From the NCBI RefSeq assembly GCF_042677145.1, contig NZ_JBHTIT010000001.1, forward strand, positions 1,426,001 to 1,490,000: a DNA stretch of 64,000 bases. Reading direction: 5' to 3'. This DNA is from Perlucidibaca wandonensis. Lineage in GTDB: Bacteria > Pseudomonadota > Gammaproteobacteria > Pseudomonadales > Moraxellaceae. Position 1 is the first letter of the stretch. Every line of letters begins with the position of its first letter. Positions 51,122 through 60,222 of this stretch are shown in pieces. The notes below the pieces were generated by a model that worked only from the letters and a program-made list of their open reading frames with translations, was not told the DNA's origin and searched no databases. Both the position numbers and the translations under genes were made by a program.

Positions 51122-52036
51122 TTAGTGCAGCGAATCGGCTTTTACATACGAAATTGGCGTTAAATTTTCGTCATCAAATGTGACAATTTCCCAAGCATCT
51201 GGCTGCTCAATCATCGCTCTCAGCAATTTATTGTTCATCGCATGTCCAGCCTTATAGCCTTCATACGCGCCCAAAATACTGCAGCCAAATAAATACAAAT
51301 CGCCGATGGCGTCGAGCATTTTGTGACGAACAAACTCATCTTCGAAACGCAGGCCGTCTGCGTTCATCACGCCCGTGTCATCAACCACAATGGCGTTATC
51401 CATACTGCCGCCTTTAGCGAGGTTATTAGCACGCAAATATTCGATATCGCGTAAAAATCCAAAGGTGCGAGCGCGACTAACTTCATTAACATAAGCAGTG
51501 GTGGAAAAATCCACAGTCGCCCATTTGTGTTCATCGTGAAATGCTGGATGATCGAAGTCGATGGTGAACGATACTTTGAAGCCGTTGTAGGGCTCGAAAG
51601 CGGCAATTTTGTCGCCATCGCGAACTTCTACACGGCGCTTAATGCGGGCATAACGCTTTGGCGCTTCTTGCTCAGCAATGCCCGCCGCTTGAATCAAAAA
51701 CACGAAGGGGCCAGCGCTACCATCCATGATGGGAATTTCTGGCGCGCTAACATCGATCAAGGCGTTATCGATGCCGAGACCAGCGAGTGCCGACATCAAA
51801 TGTTCAACGGTACCGACGCGCACGTCATCATCGACCACCAAGTTGGACGACATGGTGGTCTCTCGCACGAGGTCTGCGCGCGCGGGGATGAGTACCGGAG
51901 GATTCAGGTCTGTGCGGCGAAACACAATGCCTGAGTCCACCGGCGCGGGATGCAGGGCGAGATATACTTTCTCGCCACTGTGCAGGCCCACACCACTGGC
52001 GCGTATGACTTGCTTGACGGTCCGTTGCTTTAGCAT
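51122..52036 (-). CDS. lpxC: UDP-3-O-acyl-N-acetylglucosamine deacetylase LpxC
   Basis: Zinc deacetylase, the committed step of lipid A synthesis. The 304-residue protein begins MLKQRTVKQVIRASGVGLHS. Zinc ligands are in VEHLMSALAGLG (about H79) and RHKMLDAIGDLYLFG (H and D about 238-242), with the catalytic histidine in AGHAMNNKLLRA. It is the last gene after ftsZ, separated from it by a hairpin, as in many gammaproteobacteria. Confidence 0.97.
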   Translation of the reverse strand: MLKQRTVKQVIRASGVGLHSGEKVYLALHPAPVDSGIVFRRTDLNPPVLIPARADLVRETTMSSNLVVDDDVRVGTVEHLMSALAGLGIDNALIDVSAPEIPIMDGSAGPFVFLIQAAGIAEQEAPKRYARIKRRVEVRDGDKIAAFEPYNGFKVSFTIDFDHPAFHDEHKWATVDFSTTAYVNEVSRARTFGFLRDIEYLRANNLAKGGSMDNAIVVDDTGVMNADGLRFEDEFVRHKMLDAIGDLYLFGCSILGAYEGYKAGHAMNNKLLRAMIEQPDAWEIVTFDDENLTPISYVKADSLH

Positions 52037-52050
52037 GATTGTTACAAGAT

Positions 52051-52088
52051 ATTTCAGAGGTAATGCATAGTAGCAGAGCCTCTGAAAT
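52051..52088. other. Hairpin between ftsZ and lpxC
   Basis: ATTTCAGAGG and CCTCTGAAAT form a perfect 10-bp stem with an 18-nt loop in the 55-bp gap. It lacks a T run on the minus strand. It could be a partial terminator or processing site lowering lpxC expression relative to ftsZ. Confidence 0.5.
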
Positions 52089-52091
52089 CCC

Positions 52092-53330
52092 TCAATCAGC
52101 CTGGCGACGCAAAAATGCTGGGATATTCAGCAAGTTCAAGTCTGCACGACGCGGCGAGCCGTTCACCACTTTGGCATTACGCTCATAGGCTGGTGTGTCG
52201 TACTTGGCGTAAGCATCTTCTGCTGGCGCTGGGCTTGAGCTCACCGCCTGCGCCATTGGCACAACTGGCTTATCAGTCGATGCCGTTGCGGCAGATGCTG
52301 CTGGCACCAAGCTCATGGCTGAGCCTTTCTGCGCCAGTGGGCGTGCATGAGCTGGGGTGCTCGCTTTCGGCAAACCAGTAGCAACCACAGTGACGCGAAT
52401 TTCATCACCTAAGGTTTCATCCAAAATAGTGCCGATGACCACAGTCGCTGACTCAGAAGCAAATTCGTTCACGATGTCGCCGACATCAGAGAACTCATCA
52501 AGACCTAAGCTTTCGTTAGCCGCAATCGATACCAATACACCGCGCGCACCTTTTAGCTGCACGTCATCGAGCAACGGGCTGTGAATTGCCATTTCGGTGG
52601 CAATGCGCGCGCGCTCTTCACCTTTGGCCGAACCCGAACCCATCATCGCTAAACCTTGCTCAGACATGACTGCGCGCACATCGGCGAAATCGACGTTGAT
52701 GTGGCCAGGGTGCAAAATCATATCGGCGATGCCCTGTACCGCACCTTGCAATACGTTATTAGCTGCACGGAAGGCTTCGACCAGCGAAACCTTGCCGAGT
52801 ACTTGCAGAAGCTTACCGTTCGGGATGGTGATCAGCGAATCGACGTGATGCGCCAAAGCCTCAATGCCTTGGTTCGCTACATCCATGCGCTTTTTGCCTT
52901 CGAATGGGAATGGCTTAGTTACTACACCAACCGTCAGGATGCCCATTTCACGAGCCACTTCTGCAACTACTGGCGCGCCGCCAGTGCCTGTACCACCGCC
53001 CATACCGGCTGTGATGAAGACCATATCGGCACCTTGCAATGTCTCACGAATACGATCGCGATCTTCCACTGCTGCTTGGCGGCCTACTTCTGGGTTTGCA
53101 CCAGCGCCTAGGCCGCGCGTGACTGCATCGCCCATGTGAATCAAAGTACGCGCGGACATTTTTGTTAATGCTTGTTTGTCGGTGTTAGCGCAAATGAAGT
53201 CCACACCTTGCACTTGATTAGCAACCATATGCTCAACGGCATTACCGCCGCCGCCGCCAATACCAACGACTTTAATAATGGCTGAACCGAGTTCGCCGCC
53301 GTTTTCTGCTAGTGTAAATACGTTTTCCAT
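52092..53330 (-). CDS. ftsZ: Cell-division tubulin homologue FtsZ
   Basis: GTPase that forms the division ring. The 412-residue protein begins MENVFTLAENGGELGSAIIK and has GIGGGGGNAVEHM, the tubulin signature AGMGGGTGTGGAPVVAEVA and the T7-loop region NVDFADVRAVM. The conserved C-terminal peptide LNIPAFLRRQAD binds FtsA and ZipA. GGAGAACATC before the ATG fixes the start at 53330, not the longer frame upstream. Confidence 0.98.
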   Translation of the reverse strand: MENVFTLAENGGELGSAIIKVVGIGGGGGNAVEHMVANQVQGVDFICANTDKQALTKMSARTLIHMGDAVTRGLGAGANPEVGRQAAVEDRDRIRETLQGADMVFITAGMGGGTGTGGAPVVAEVAREMGILTVGVVTKPFPFEGKKRMDVANQGIEALAHHVDSLITIPNGKLLQVLGKVSLVEAFRAANNVLQGAVQGIADMILHPGHINVDFADVRAVMSEQGLAMMGSGSAKGEERARIATEMAIHSPLLDDVQLKGARGVLVSIAANESLGLDEFSDVGDIVNEFASESATVVIGTILDETLGDEIRVTVVATGLPKASTPAHARPLAQKGSAMSLVPAASAATASTDKPVVPMAQAVSSSPAPAEDAYAKYDTPAYERNAKVVNGSPRRADLNLLNIPAFLRRQAD

Positions 53331-53452
53331 GATGTTCTCCAGCCCCTTAGGGCTTTCGCCGATTTGTATAAATGCTTCAAATTTTTTGGCTTCCTGCCAC
53401 TGTGGCCGCCGTCCCGCGACCGTCAAAAGCGCTCAGCTCATTCGCCTAACAC

Positions 53453-54715
53453 TTAAAAGTTGTTTGCAAACCAACCTTTCAACTTACCCATTGCTTCACC
53501 AAGACCTTTAGTTGCGCCATGGCCTTGACGTGGCTTGCTGCTCACGCCATTTGCTAACGAACGTTGCTTGCCATACATCAATAGGCCAATACCGGTGGCG
53601 TAAATTGGGTTTTGCAAAAGCTCTTCCATGCCGCCTAACTTCAGCGACTGCGGCATACCGATACGCACCGGTAAATGGAAAATAGACTCGGCTAATTGCA
53701 CTGCACCTTCGATGCGTGCCGAGCCACCAGTCATCACCACACCAGCTGCTAGATGATCGCCGTAACCGCAACGATCAAGCTCAGCTTGTACTAAGCTAAA
53801 TAGCTCTTCGTAACGTGGTTCAACGACGGCTGCCAATGTTTGTCTAGCCATGGTGCGCGCTGGGCGATCGCCCATGCCGGGCACGCTAATGGTTTGCTCA
53901 GGATCGACTAGTTGCGGCACGACGCAGGCGTAGCGTGTTTTGATGTCATCGGCAGCTGGCGTTGGCGTGCGCAATGCCATCGCAATGTCATTAGTCACTT
54001 GGTCGCCGGCAATAGGGATTACTGCCGTGTGGCGAATGGCGCCATTTACGAACACCGCAATATCGGTTGTGCCGCCACCAATATCGATCAGGCAGACACC
54101 GAGTTCTTTTTCATCTTCGGTGAGCACAGCGAAGCTCGATGCGTATTGCTCAAGCACCAAATCATCGATAGCGATCTCACAGCCACTCACACATTTCTCA
54201 AGATTTTGCGCGGCGTTGGCAGAGCAAGTCACCATATGAATATGGCCTTCTAAGCGCACGCCAGCCATGCCCAAAGGATTGCGGACATCGCCTTGGTTAT
54301 CGACCAGATACTCCTGCGGCAGCACATGCAATATGCGCTGATCGACAGGATTGGCGCCCGACTTTGCCGCCTCTATAACGCGCTCGATGTCATTTTTCGA
54401 CACCTCACCATCACGAGTGGCAACCACGGCACTGGCGTTGCGACCGCCAATATGGCTGCCGGCAATGCCAATATAGGCTGAGAAAATGCTGCAGTCGGCC
54501 ATCAGCTCAGCCTCACCTACAGCCTCCTTAATGGCCACCATGGTTTCGTCAATGTTGACGACTACACCTTTGCGCATACCTTTTGATGGCCGCGAGCCGT
54601 AGCCAATAATTTCTAGCGACTGCTCAGCGGAATTGATTTGACCGACTAGGCAAACCACTTTCGAGGTGCCGATGTCGATTGCCACAATCATAGGTGCTTG
54701 TGCGTTATGTGCCAT
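53453..54715 (-). CDS. ftsA: Cell-division protein FtsA
   Basis: Actin-like protein that tethers FtsZ to the membrane. The ~420-residue protein has VAIDIGTSKVVCLVGQ (phosphate 1), the 1C subdomain, LIDIGGGTTDIAVFVNG (phosphate 2) and GVVMTGGSARIEGA (adenosine motif). The C-terminal amphipathic membrane-targeting helix reads GKLKGWFANNF. I take the ATG at 54715 (MAHNAQAPMIVAID) with AGGA 8 bp upstream; starts at 54724, 54772 or 54802 are possible. Confidence 0.95.
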   Translation of the reverse strand: MAHNAQAPMIVAIDIGTSKVVCLVGQINSAEQSLEIIGYGSRPSKGMRKGVVVNIDETMVAIKEAVGEAELMADCSIFSAYIGIAGSHIGGRNASAVVATRDGEVSKNDIERVIEAAKSGANPVDQRILHVLPQEYLVDNQGDVRNPLGMAGVRLEGHIHMVTCSANAAQNLEKCVSGCEIAIDDLVLEQYASSFAVLTEDEKELGVCLIDIGGGTTDIAVFVNGAIRHTAVIPIAGDQVTNDIAMALRTPTPAADDIKTRYACVVPQLVDPEQTISVPGMGDRPARTMARQTLAAVVEPRYEELFSLVQAELDRCGYGDHLAAGVVMTGGSARIEGAVQLAESIFHLPVRIGMPQSLKLGGMEELLQNPIYATGIGLLMYGKQRSLANGVSSKPRQGHGATKGLGEAMGKLKGWFANNF

Positions 54716-54779
54716 GTTATCCATCCTGGCCACCGAAGGTGACCGAAAGCTGCCGTGATATATATTGCTCATTGTTGTT

Positions 54780-55607
54780 TTACCCCGCTTGCCGCCAACC
54801 AATCGCTACGCCGTTGCGATAGCGCAAATCTACTCGAGCGATACTAGTAATCTCGCCCGCCAACTGGCGCTCATAGAGCACCGTAAATCGTTCCAACTTA
54901 GCCAAAGTATCTTGGCCATCTACTAATACTTTCACGCCGTCATTGAGCGTTAATTCCCAGCTCATGCGATCGGTAAGCGCTAAAGCCTCTATGCGCAAAC
55001 CAACTCGCGCCAATACCGCCGCCATTTTTTCGTAACGCTGCAAAACAAACTGCGATTGCGAGCGCGGCCCTGACAGCAGCGGTAAGTCGCTAACGCCAGT
55101 GGCGCTGCGCGGGCGAAACACCGAACCATCCCCACTCACTAAACCGCTAGGCTGCCAACGCGCGACCGCTTGTTTTTCACGAATATTGATGCGCACCGAG
55201 TTTGGCCAATGACGCGATGCGCTGACATCGGCAACCCAGGGATAGCGCTTCGCGGTGCTCTGTAGCGCGGCCAAGTTGACGGTGAAAAATGTGCCGCGCA
55301 CTTGTCGTTCTAGTGCCGTTTGTAAATCGTTGCGTTCGAGCTGATGCAAGTCGCCAGTAATATTGACGTGGCTGATAGGCGTCTTTAATTGCCAATCGCG
55401 CCAAACTGTCGATACCGCCACGAGCACAACCGCAATCGCAATAAGCGATACCAACACCACCAATTTCTGCCCTAAGCCTGCCGAGAAACTGAAGTTCAGC
55501 TTCCAGCTCAGCAGTTGTCGCCAGCGCCCATTAGCCAATAGTGGCTCGCGTGCTGGCTTCGGCTTTGGCCGAGGCACAGCACCTATGGGGCGGCGAGCAG
55601 CGCTCAT
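54780..55607 (-). CDS. ftsQ: Cell-division protein FtsQ
   Basis: Bitopic divisome protein linking FtsBL with later proteins. The 275-residue protein has a cytoplasmic basic N terminus, one TM helix (LVVLVSLIAIAVVLVAVSTV, about residues 50-69) and a POTRA domain (ISHVNITGDLHQLERNDLQT). The FtsQ beta domain follows (VLYERQLAGEITSIARVDLR). It overlaps ddlB by 4 nt. Confidence 0.94.
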   Translation of the reverse strand: MSAARRPIGAVPRPKPKPAREPLLANGRWRQLLSWKLNFSFSAGLGQKLVVLVSLIAIAVVLVAVSTVWRDWQLKTPISHVNITGDLHQLERNDLQTALERQVRGTFFTVNLAALQSTAKRYPWVADVSASRHWPNSVRINIREKQAVARWQPSGLVSGDGSVFRPRSATGVSDLPLLSGPRSQSQFVLQRYEKMAAVLARVGLRIEALALTDRMSWELTLNDGVKVLVDGQDTLAKLERFTVLYERQLAGEITSIARVDLRYRNGVAIGWRQAG

Positions 55608-56533
55608 GCAGCGTCTCCGTTTTCACGTGTGGCTTGCGCCAAAATCGTCAACACTAGCTGCGTGAAATCGATGCCGCATGCAGCAGCGGCCATCGGCACC
55701 AATGAGTGGTCAGTCATGCCGGGGACTGTGTTGATTTCGAGCAACCAGAAGCGGCCATCGGCATCGCGCATGGCATCGATTCGACCCCAGCCACGTGCGC
55801 CTAAAACGCGAAATGCTTCGAGTGACAGACGTTGTAGCTCAGCTTCATCTTCAGCAAGCAAGCCGCTTGGAATGTTGTACTGGGTGTCATTGCGTGAATA
55901 CTTTGCTTCAAAGTCGTAGAAGTCTGTCGCCGGCACCATGCGAATTACTGGCAATGCACGGTCGCCTAAAATGGCGATGGTGTATTCGCTGCCTTGAATA
56001 AAGTGCTCGGCAATGACTTCGCTATCGTGCTTTGCTGCGACTTCATAGGCTTTCGCTAAGTCTTCCACGCTATAGACTTTGGCCATGCCAATGCTCGAGC
56101 CTTCGCGTGAGGGCTTGACCATTAATGGCAGGCCTAAGTCGGCGACGACTGCTGCGAAATCCATGCCGGCATATAAACGGCGATACGTTGGCGTTGGCAG
56201 ACCGCAACCAACCCACAGCTGTTTAGTGCGCGCTTTATCCATGCCGATGGCTGAGGCCATGACGCCACTGCCGGTGTAAGGCACTTGGAATTGTTCGAGC
56301 ACGCCCTGAATAACGCCGTCTTCACCGCCGCGGCCATGGAGCACGATAAAGGCACGGTCATAGCCCTGCACTTCGACAATATCGCGCTCGGCAGGATCGA
56401 AGCGATGCGCATCGACTCCAGCTTCTTGCAAGGCTTTCAGCACCGCAGCGCCGCTGATTAATGACACGGGTCGCTCGGCGGCAGTGCCACCATAGAGCAC
56501 GGCCACGCGGCCAAAATCGACAGACTGGCTCAT
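55604..56533 (-). CDS. ddlB: D-alanine--D-alanine ligase
   Basis: ATP-grasp enzyme making the D-Ala-D-Ala dipeptide for peptidoglycan. The 309-residue protein has RVAVLYGGTAAERPVSLISG, LHGRGGEDGVIQGVLE, LMVKPSREGSSIGM and the C-terminal LLEINTVPGMTDHSLVPMA. It overlaps murC and ftsQ by 4 nt each. Confidence 0.96.
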   Translation of the reverse strand: MSQSVDFGRVAVLYGGTAAERPVSLISGAAVLKALQEAGVDAHRFDPAERDIVEVQGYDRAFIVLHGRGGEDGVIQGVLEQFQVPYTGSGVMASAIGMDKARTKQLWVGCGLPTPTYRRLYAGMDFAAVVADLGLPLMVKPSREGSSIGMAKVYSVEDLAKAYEVAAKHDSEVIAEHFIQGSEYTIAILGDRALPVIRMVPATDFYDFEAKYSRNDTQYNIPSGLLAEDEAELQRLSLEAFRVLGARGWGRIDAMRDADGRFWLLEINTVPGMTDHSLVPMAAAACGIDFTQLVLTILAQATRENGDAA

Positions 56534-57963
56534 GCCTTAGGCTCCGATAAATAGAGTTGGTGTTGTGCCAGCTCCACGGCAATGCTGCCGACGGTACCAG
56601 CGCCTTGGGTTAGCAAGACATCGCCTGCTTTTAAAATGCTCGGCAGGATGCTGGCCAGCTCATCACTAGCCTCAACGAATACGGGGTCAACTAGGCCACG
56701 GTTGCGGACACTGCGCGCTAATGAACGGCTATCGGCACCTGAAATAGGTTTTTCACCTGCGCTATAAACATCGAGTAAAAGTAGTGCGTCGACGCTAGAG
56801 AGCACATGCACAAAATCCTCAAAGCAGTCGCGCGTGCGCGTGTAGCGATGCGGCTGAAACAGCATGACTAAGCGGCGGTCTGGGTAAGCCTGACGAGCAG
56901 CGGCAATAGTTGCTGCGACTTCACGAGGGTGATGACCGTAGTCATCAACCAATTGCACGCCATGCATTACGCCTAAGCGCTGGAAGCGACGGCCCACACC
57001 TTCGAAATCATCGAGCGCCTTGACCATGGCGGCATCGTCAACACCTTCATCGGTGGCCACGGCTATTGCCGCTAAGCTATTTAAAACATTGTGCAAGCCA
57101 GGCAAATTTAACGTTACCTGCAGTGGATCACGACCTTCACGCAGTGCGGTGAAGCGTGTTTGCAAACCATCTTGCTCGATGTCTACCGCGCGCACATCGT
57201 TGCCTTCGTTAAAGCCATAAGTCACGGTTGGACGAGCAATCTGCGGCAGTAGTTCGGTGACGATTGGATCATCACCGCAAACAACAGCAAGACCGTAAAA
57301 CGGTAGGTTGTGCAAGAAATCAATAAAGGTGCGCTTTAATACTTCAAAGTCACCACCGTAGGTTTCCATGTGATCAGCATCGATATTGGTAACCACTGAA
57401 ACCATGGGTTGTAAGTGTAAAAATGAGGCGTCACTTTCGTCAGCTTCCGCTACAAAATAACGGCTGCTACCGAGCTTGGCATTCGTACCAGCACTATTGA
57501 GCAGACCACCAATCACATACGTTGGGTCAAAGCCAGCTTCGCCTAGAATCGAAGCAATTAAACTGGTTGTTGTGGTTTTCCCATGAGTGCCCGCAATGGC
57601 TATACCGTGTCGATAGCGCATCAGCTCAGCGAGCATTTGCGCGCGACGCACAATCGGTAAGCGACGGCTCAGTGCAGCATTAACTTCTGGGTTGCTAGTA
57701 TCAATAGCGGTAGACACCACCAAAACATCTGCGGTCTCAATATGTGCTGCATCGTGGCCGATAAAAATATCCACACCCAGCTCTTTTAAGCGCTGCGTGT
57801 TCTTGCTTTCTTTCATGTCCGAGCCAGCGATTTCATAGCCCTGATTGAGCAAGACTTCGGCGATACCGCACATGCCTGCGCCACCGATGCCGACAAAGTG
57901 AATGCGGCGAATCCGGCGCATTTCAGGAATTTCAATCATGCGGCTGCGTGTGATGGGTCTCAT
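56530..57963 (-). CDS. murC: UDP-N-acetylmuramate--L-alanine ligase MurC
   Basis: Adds L-alanine to UDP-MurNAc. The 477-residue Mur ligase has the Rossmann start IHFVGIGGAGMCGIAEVLL, the ATP loop AGTHGKTTTTSLIASIL, DADHMETYGGDFEVL and DDYGHHPREVAATI. The ATG at 57963 overlaps the murG stop (ATGA), which supports the 15-residue N-terminal extension. Confidence 0.97.
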   Translation of the reverse strand: MRPITRSRMIEIPEMRRIRRIHFVGIGGAGMCGIAEVLLNQGYEIAGSDMKESKNTQRLKELGVDIFIGHDAAHIETADVLVVSTAIDTSNPEVNAALSRRLPIVRRAQMLAELMRYRHGIAIAGTHGKTTTTSLIASILGEAGFDPTYVIGGLLNSAGTNAKLGSSRYFVAEADESDASFLHLQPMVSVVTNIDADHMETYGGDFEVLKRTFIDFLHNLPFYGLAVVCGDDPIVTELLPQIARPTVTYGFNEGNDVRAVDIEQDGLQTRFTALREGRDPLQVTLNLPGLHNVLNSLAAIAVATDEGVDDAAMVKALDDFEGVGRRFQRLGVMHGVQLVDDYGHHPREVAATIAAARQAYPDRRLVMLFQPHRYTRTRDCFEDFVHVLSSVDALLLLDVYSAGEKPISGADSRSLARSVRNRGLVDPVFVEASDELASILPSILKAGDVLLTQGAGTVGSIAVELAQHQLYLSEPKA

Positions 57964-59039
57964 GCTTCACCTCGTAAAATCGTGTTAACCACACGCGTAG
58001 TGGCTTCGGTCTCTGCCAAGGCACGAGCCTTTTCAGCCATTTGTTGTAATTTTTCGCGCTGCAATAATCCGCGCAAAGTAGCGGCAAATGCCGACACCGT
58101 TAAATCTTTTTGTTGAAACAATAACGCCGCGCCAGCATCGCTTAAAAAGCGTGCATTGGCGGTTTGGTGATCATCAACAGCATGTGGGAATGGAATCAGT
58201 ACCGATGCCACACCCACTGCTGCCAACTCGGACACGGTTAGCGCACCGCTACGGCAAATAACGACATCGGCCCACGCGTATTCAGCCGCCATATCATCGA
58301 TAAATGGCAGCACCGTGGCTTGCACACCGAGCTTGGCGTAGACCGCCTCAGCATTGGCGGCATGCTTGCGGCCGGCTTGATGGCGAATGATTGGGCGCGC
58401 TGCTGGCTCTAGCTCAGCGAACGCTTCTGGCACCAATTGGTTTAACGCCACAGCACCTAAACTTCCGCCTAAAACCAGTACCTGCAGCTGGCCTTGACGT
58501 TCGCCGTAACGAATAGCGGGCATGGGCAAGCTAGCAATGTCAGCACGCACTGGATTACCCACGGTGCTTACCTTGCTCGAAGCGGCAAAGGCACTGGGGA
58601 AGGCCTGCAAAATGCGTGTGGCAAAACGCGCCAGAGTTTTATTAGTAAAACCGGCAATGGCGTTTTGCTCATGGATATACAGTGGCAGGCCCAGTAGTCG
58701 CGCGGCCACGCCACCGGGGCCAGTAACATAGCCACCGAGGCCAATGACGGCATCGGCATTGACGCGGCGGCAAATTGCCATCGCCTGCCAAACCGCTACA
58801 AGCAACTTAAACGGCGCTTGCAGCAAAGGCAGCAGGCCATTGCCGCGTAGGCCGCCAACATTTAAATAGCTAATAGCAATGCCCGCTTTCGGCACGATGT
58901 CGGCCTCAATGCCGCGCGCTGTACCCAGCCAATGCACTTTCACGCCCTCAGCTTGCAGTCCACGCGCCACAGCTAATGCCGGGAAGACGTGACCGCCAGT
59001 GCCGCCAGCCATCACTACCACCGATTTAACGATAGTCAT
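57960..59039 (-). CDS. murG: Lipid II synthase MurG
   Basis: Glycosyltransferase that adds GlcNAc to lipid I at the inner face of the membrane. The 359-residue protein has the GT-B motifs VMAGGTGGHVFPALAVARGL, VIGLGGYVTGPGG, LGGSLGAVALNQ and CRSGALTVSELAAVGV. The ATG at 59039 has GGGAGG 7 bp upstream; it overlaps ftsW by 14 nt. Confidence 0.97.
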   Translation of the reverse strand: MTIVKSVVVMAGGTGGHVFPALAVARGLQAEGVKVHWLGTARGIEADIVPKAGIAISYLNVGGLRGNGLLPLLQAPFKLLVAVWQAMAICRRVNADAVIGLGGYVTGPGGVAARLLGLPLYIHEQNAIAGFTNKTLARFATRILQAFPSAFAASSKVSTVGNPVRADIASLPMPAIRYGERQGQLQVLVLGGSLGAVALNQLVPEAFAELEPAARPIIRHQAGRKHAANAEAVYAKLGVQATVLPFIDDMAAEYAWADVVICRSGALTVSELAAVGVASVLIPFPHAVDDHQTANARFLSDAGAALLFQQKDLTVSAFAATLRGLLQREKLQQMAEKARALAETEATTRVVNTILRGEA

Positions 59040-60222
59040 TGAGGCCTCCCGGACGACGCACAGCGCGTTCTTGTGGCTCGCTGGCTTCGGCATCGATGCG
59101 CAAAAGCACTGCCAAGACCACAAACATCATGACCAAACTGGAGCCACCGTAGCTGACTAGCGGTAGCGTCAGGCCTTTGGTTGGAAACAGACCGATATTA
59201 ACGCCGATATTGATCGCTGCTTGGATGCCGATAGTCACCGACAAGCCATAGGCGACATAGCCAGAAAATATCTGGCCAGCACGCTCAGCACGTTGGCCAA
59301 TGCGCAGGCCAGTCATGACCAAAGTGACCATGGCTAGCAATAATAACAAGACGCCGACTAGGCCAAACTCTTCGGCATAAACGGCAAAAACGAAGTCGGT
59401 ATGTGCTTCGGGCAAGTAGAATAATTTTTGCACGCTATGGCCTAAGCCAACACCAAACCAATCGCCACGACCGAAGGCGATCAAGCTTTGCACTAGCTGG
59501 TAACCACTATTGTATTGATCGGCCCATGGATCGGTGAACGCCATTAAGCGCTTCATCCGATAAGGCTCGGCGATCATGATGCCGATGGCACCCAATAAAA
59601 TTCCGCCCGACAGCATTAAATACAGCGCCATTGGCGAGCCTGCCAAAAACAGCATCGCCATCAATGCAATGACAATCACCATGCTGGCGCCGAAGTCAGG
59701 CTCTGCCAACATCAAGCCAACAGATATGCCGGCAAATGCCATTGGCTTGAGAAAGCCCATCCAGCCTGAGCGCACATCTTCTTGGCGGCGCCATAAGTAG
59801 GCAGCCATCGCCAACACGCCAGCAAACTTCAATATTTCTGATGGCTGGATGGTTAAGCCACCAATGCCAATCCACCGCATGCTGCCATTTACGCGACGGC
59901 CAATACCAGGAATCAAGACCAATACAATCAGCACAAGCGCCACTAAAAACAGCCAGTAGCTATAACGATTCCATGTCTCCATGGGCACTTGCGAAACCAC
60001 CGCGGCAACCACTAGGCCAATGGCTAGATAGATCAAGTGGCGCGTGAAGAAGTAGAACGGATTGCCATAGTTGGCATCAGCGACGCCCATCGATGCCGAG
60101 CCAACCATGATTAGGCCGATGCAAAATAAGAAGCCCGCTGAGAGCAGCACATACTGACGATCGCTGAGCAAGCTCAGATTCATGCGCATGTTTTGATATG
60201 GAGCAAGCACGCGGGCCATCAT
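59026..60222 (-). CDS. ftsW: Septal peptidoglycan polymerase FtsW
   Basis: SEDS-family glycosyltransferase working with FtsI at the septum. The 398-residue protein has about ten TM segments. SEDS motifs include NGSMRWIGIGGLTIQPSEIL, AEPDFGASMVIV, HTDFVFAVYAEEFGLVG and TKGLTLPLVSYGGSSLVMMF. Start overlaps the murD stop by 4 nt. Confidence 0.96.
   Translation of the reverse strand: MMARVLAPYQNMRMNLSLLSDRQYVLLSAGFLFCIGLIMVGSASMGVADANYGNPFYFFTRHLIYLAIGLVVAAVVSQVPMETWNRYSYWLFLVALVLIVLVLIPGIGRRVNGSMRWIGIGGLTIQPSEILKFAGVLAMAAYLWRRQEDVRSGWMGFLKPMAFAGISVGLMLAEPDFGASMVIVIALMAMLFLAGSPMALYLMLSGGILLGAIGIMIAEPYRMKRLMAFTDPWADQYNSGYQLVQSLIAFGRGDWFGVGLGHSVQKLFYLPEAHTDFVFAVYAEEFGLVGVLLLLLAMVTLVMTGLRIGQRAERAGQIFSGYVAYGLSVTIGIQAAINIGVNIGLFPTKGLTLPLVSYGGSSLVMMFVVLAVLLRIDAEASEPQERAVRRPGGLNDYR

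Noticed and set aside
53331..53426. N-terminal extension of FtsZ
   Set aside because: FtsZ proteins begin near MENVF; a GGAGAAC ribosome-binding site directly precedes that ATG.
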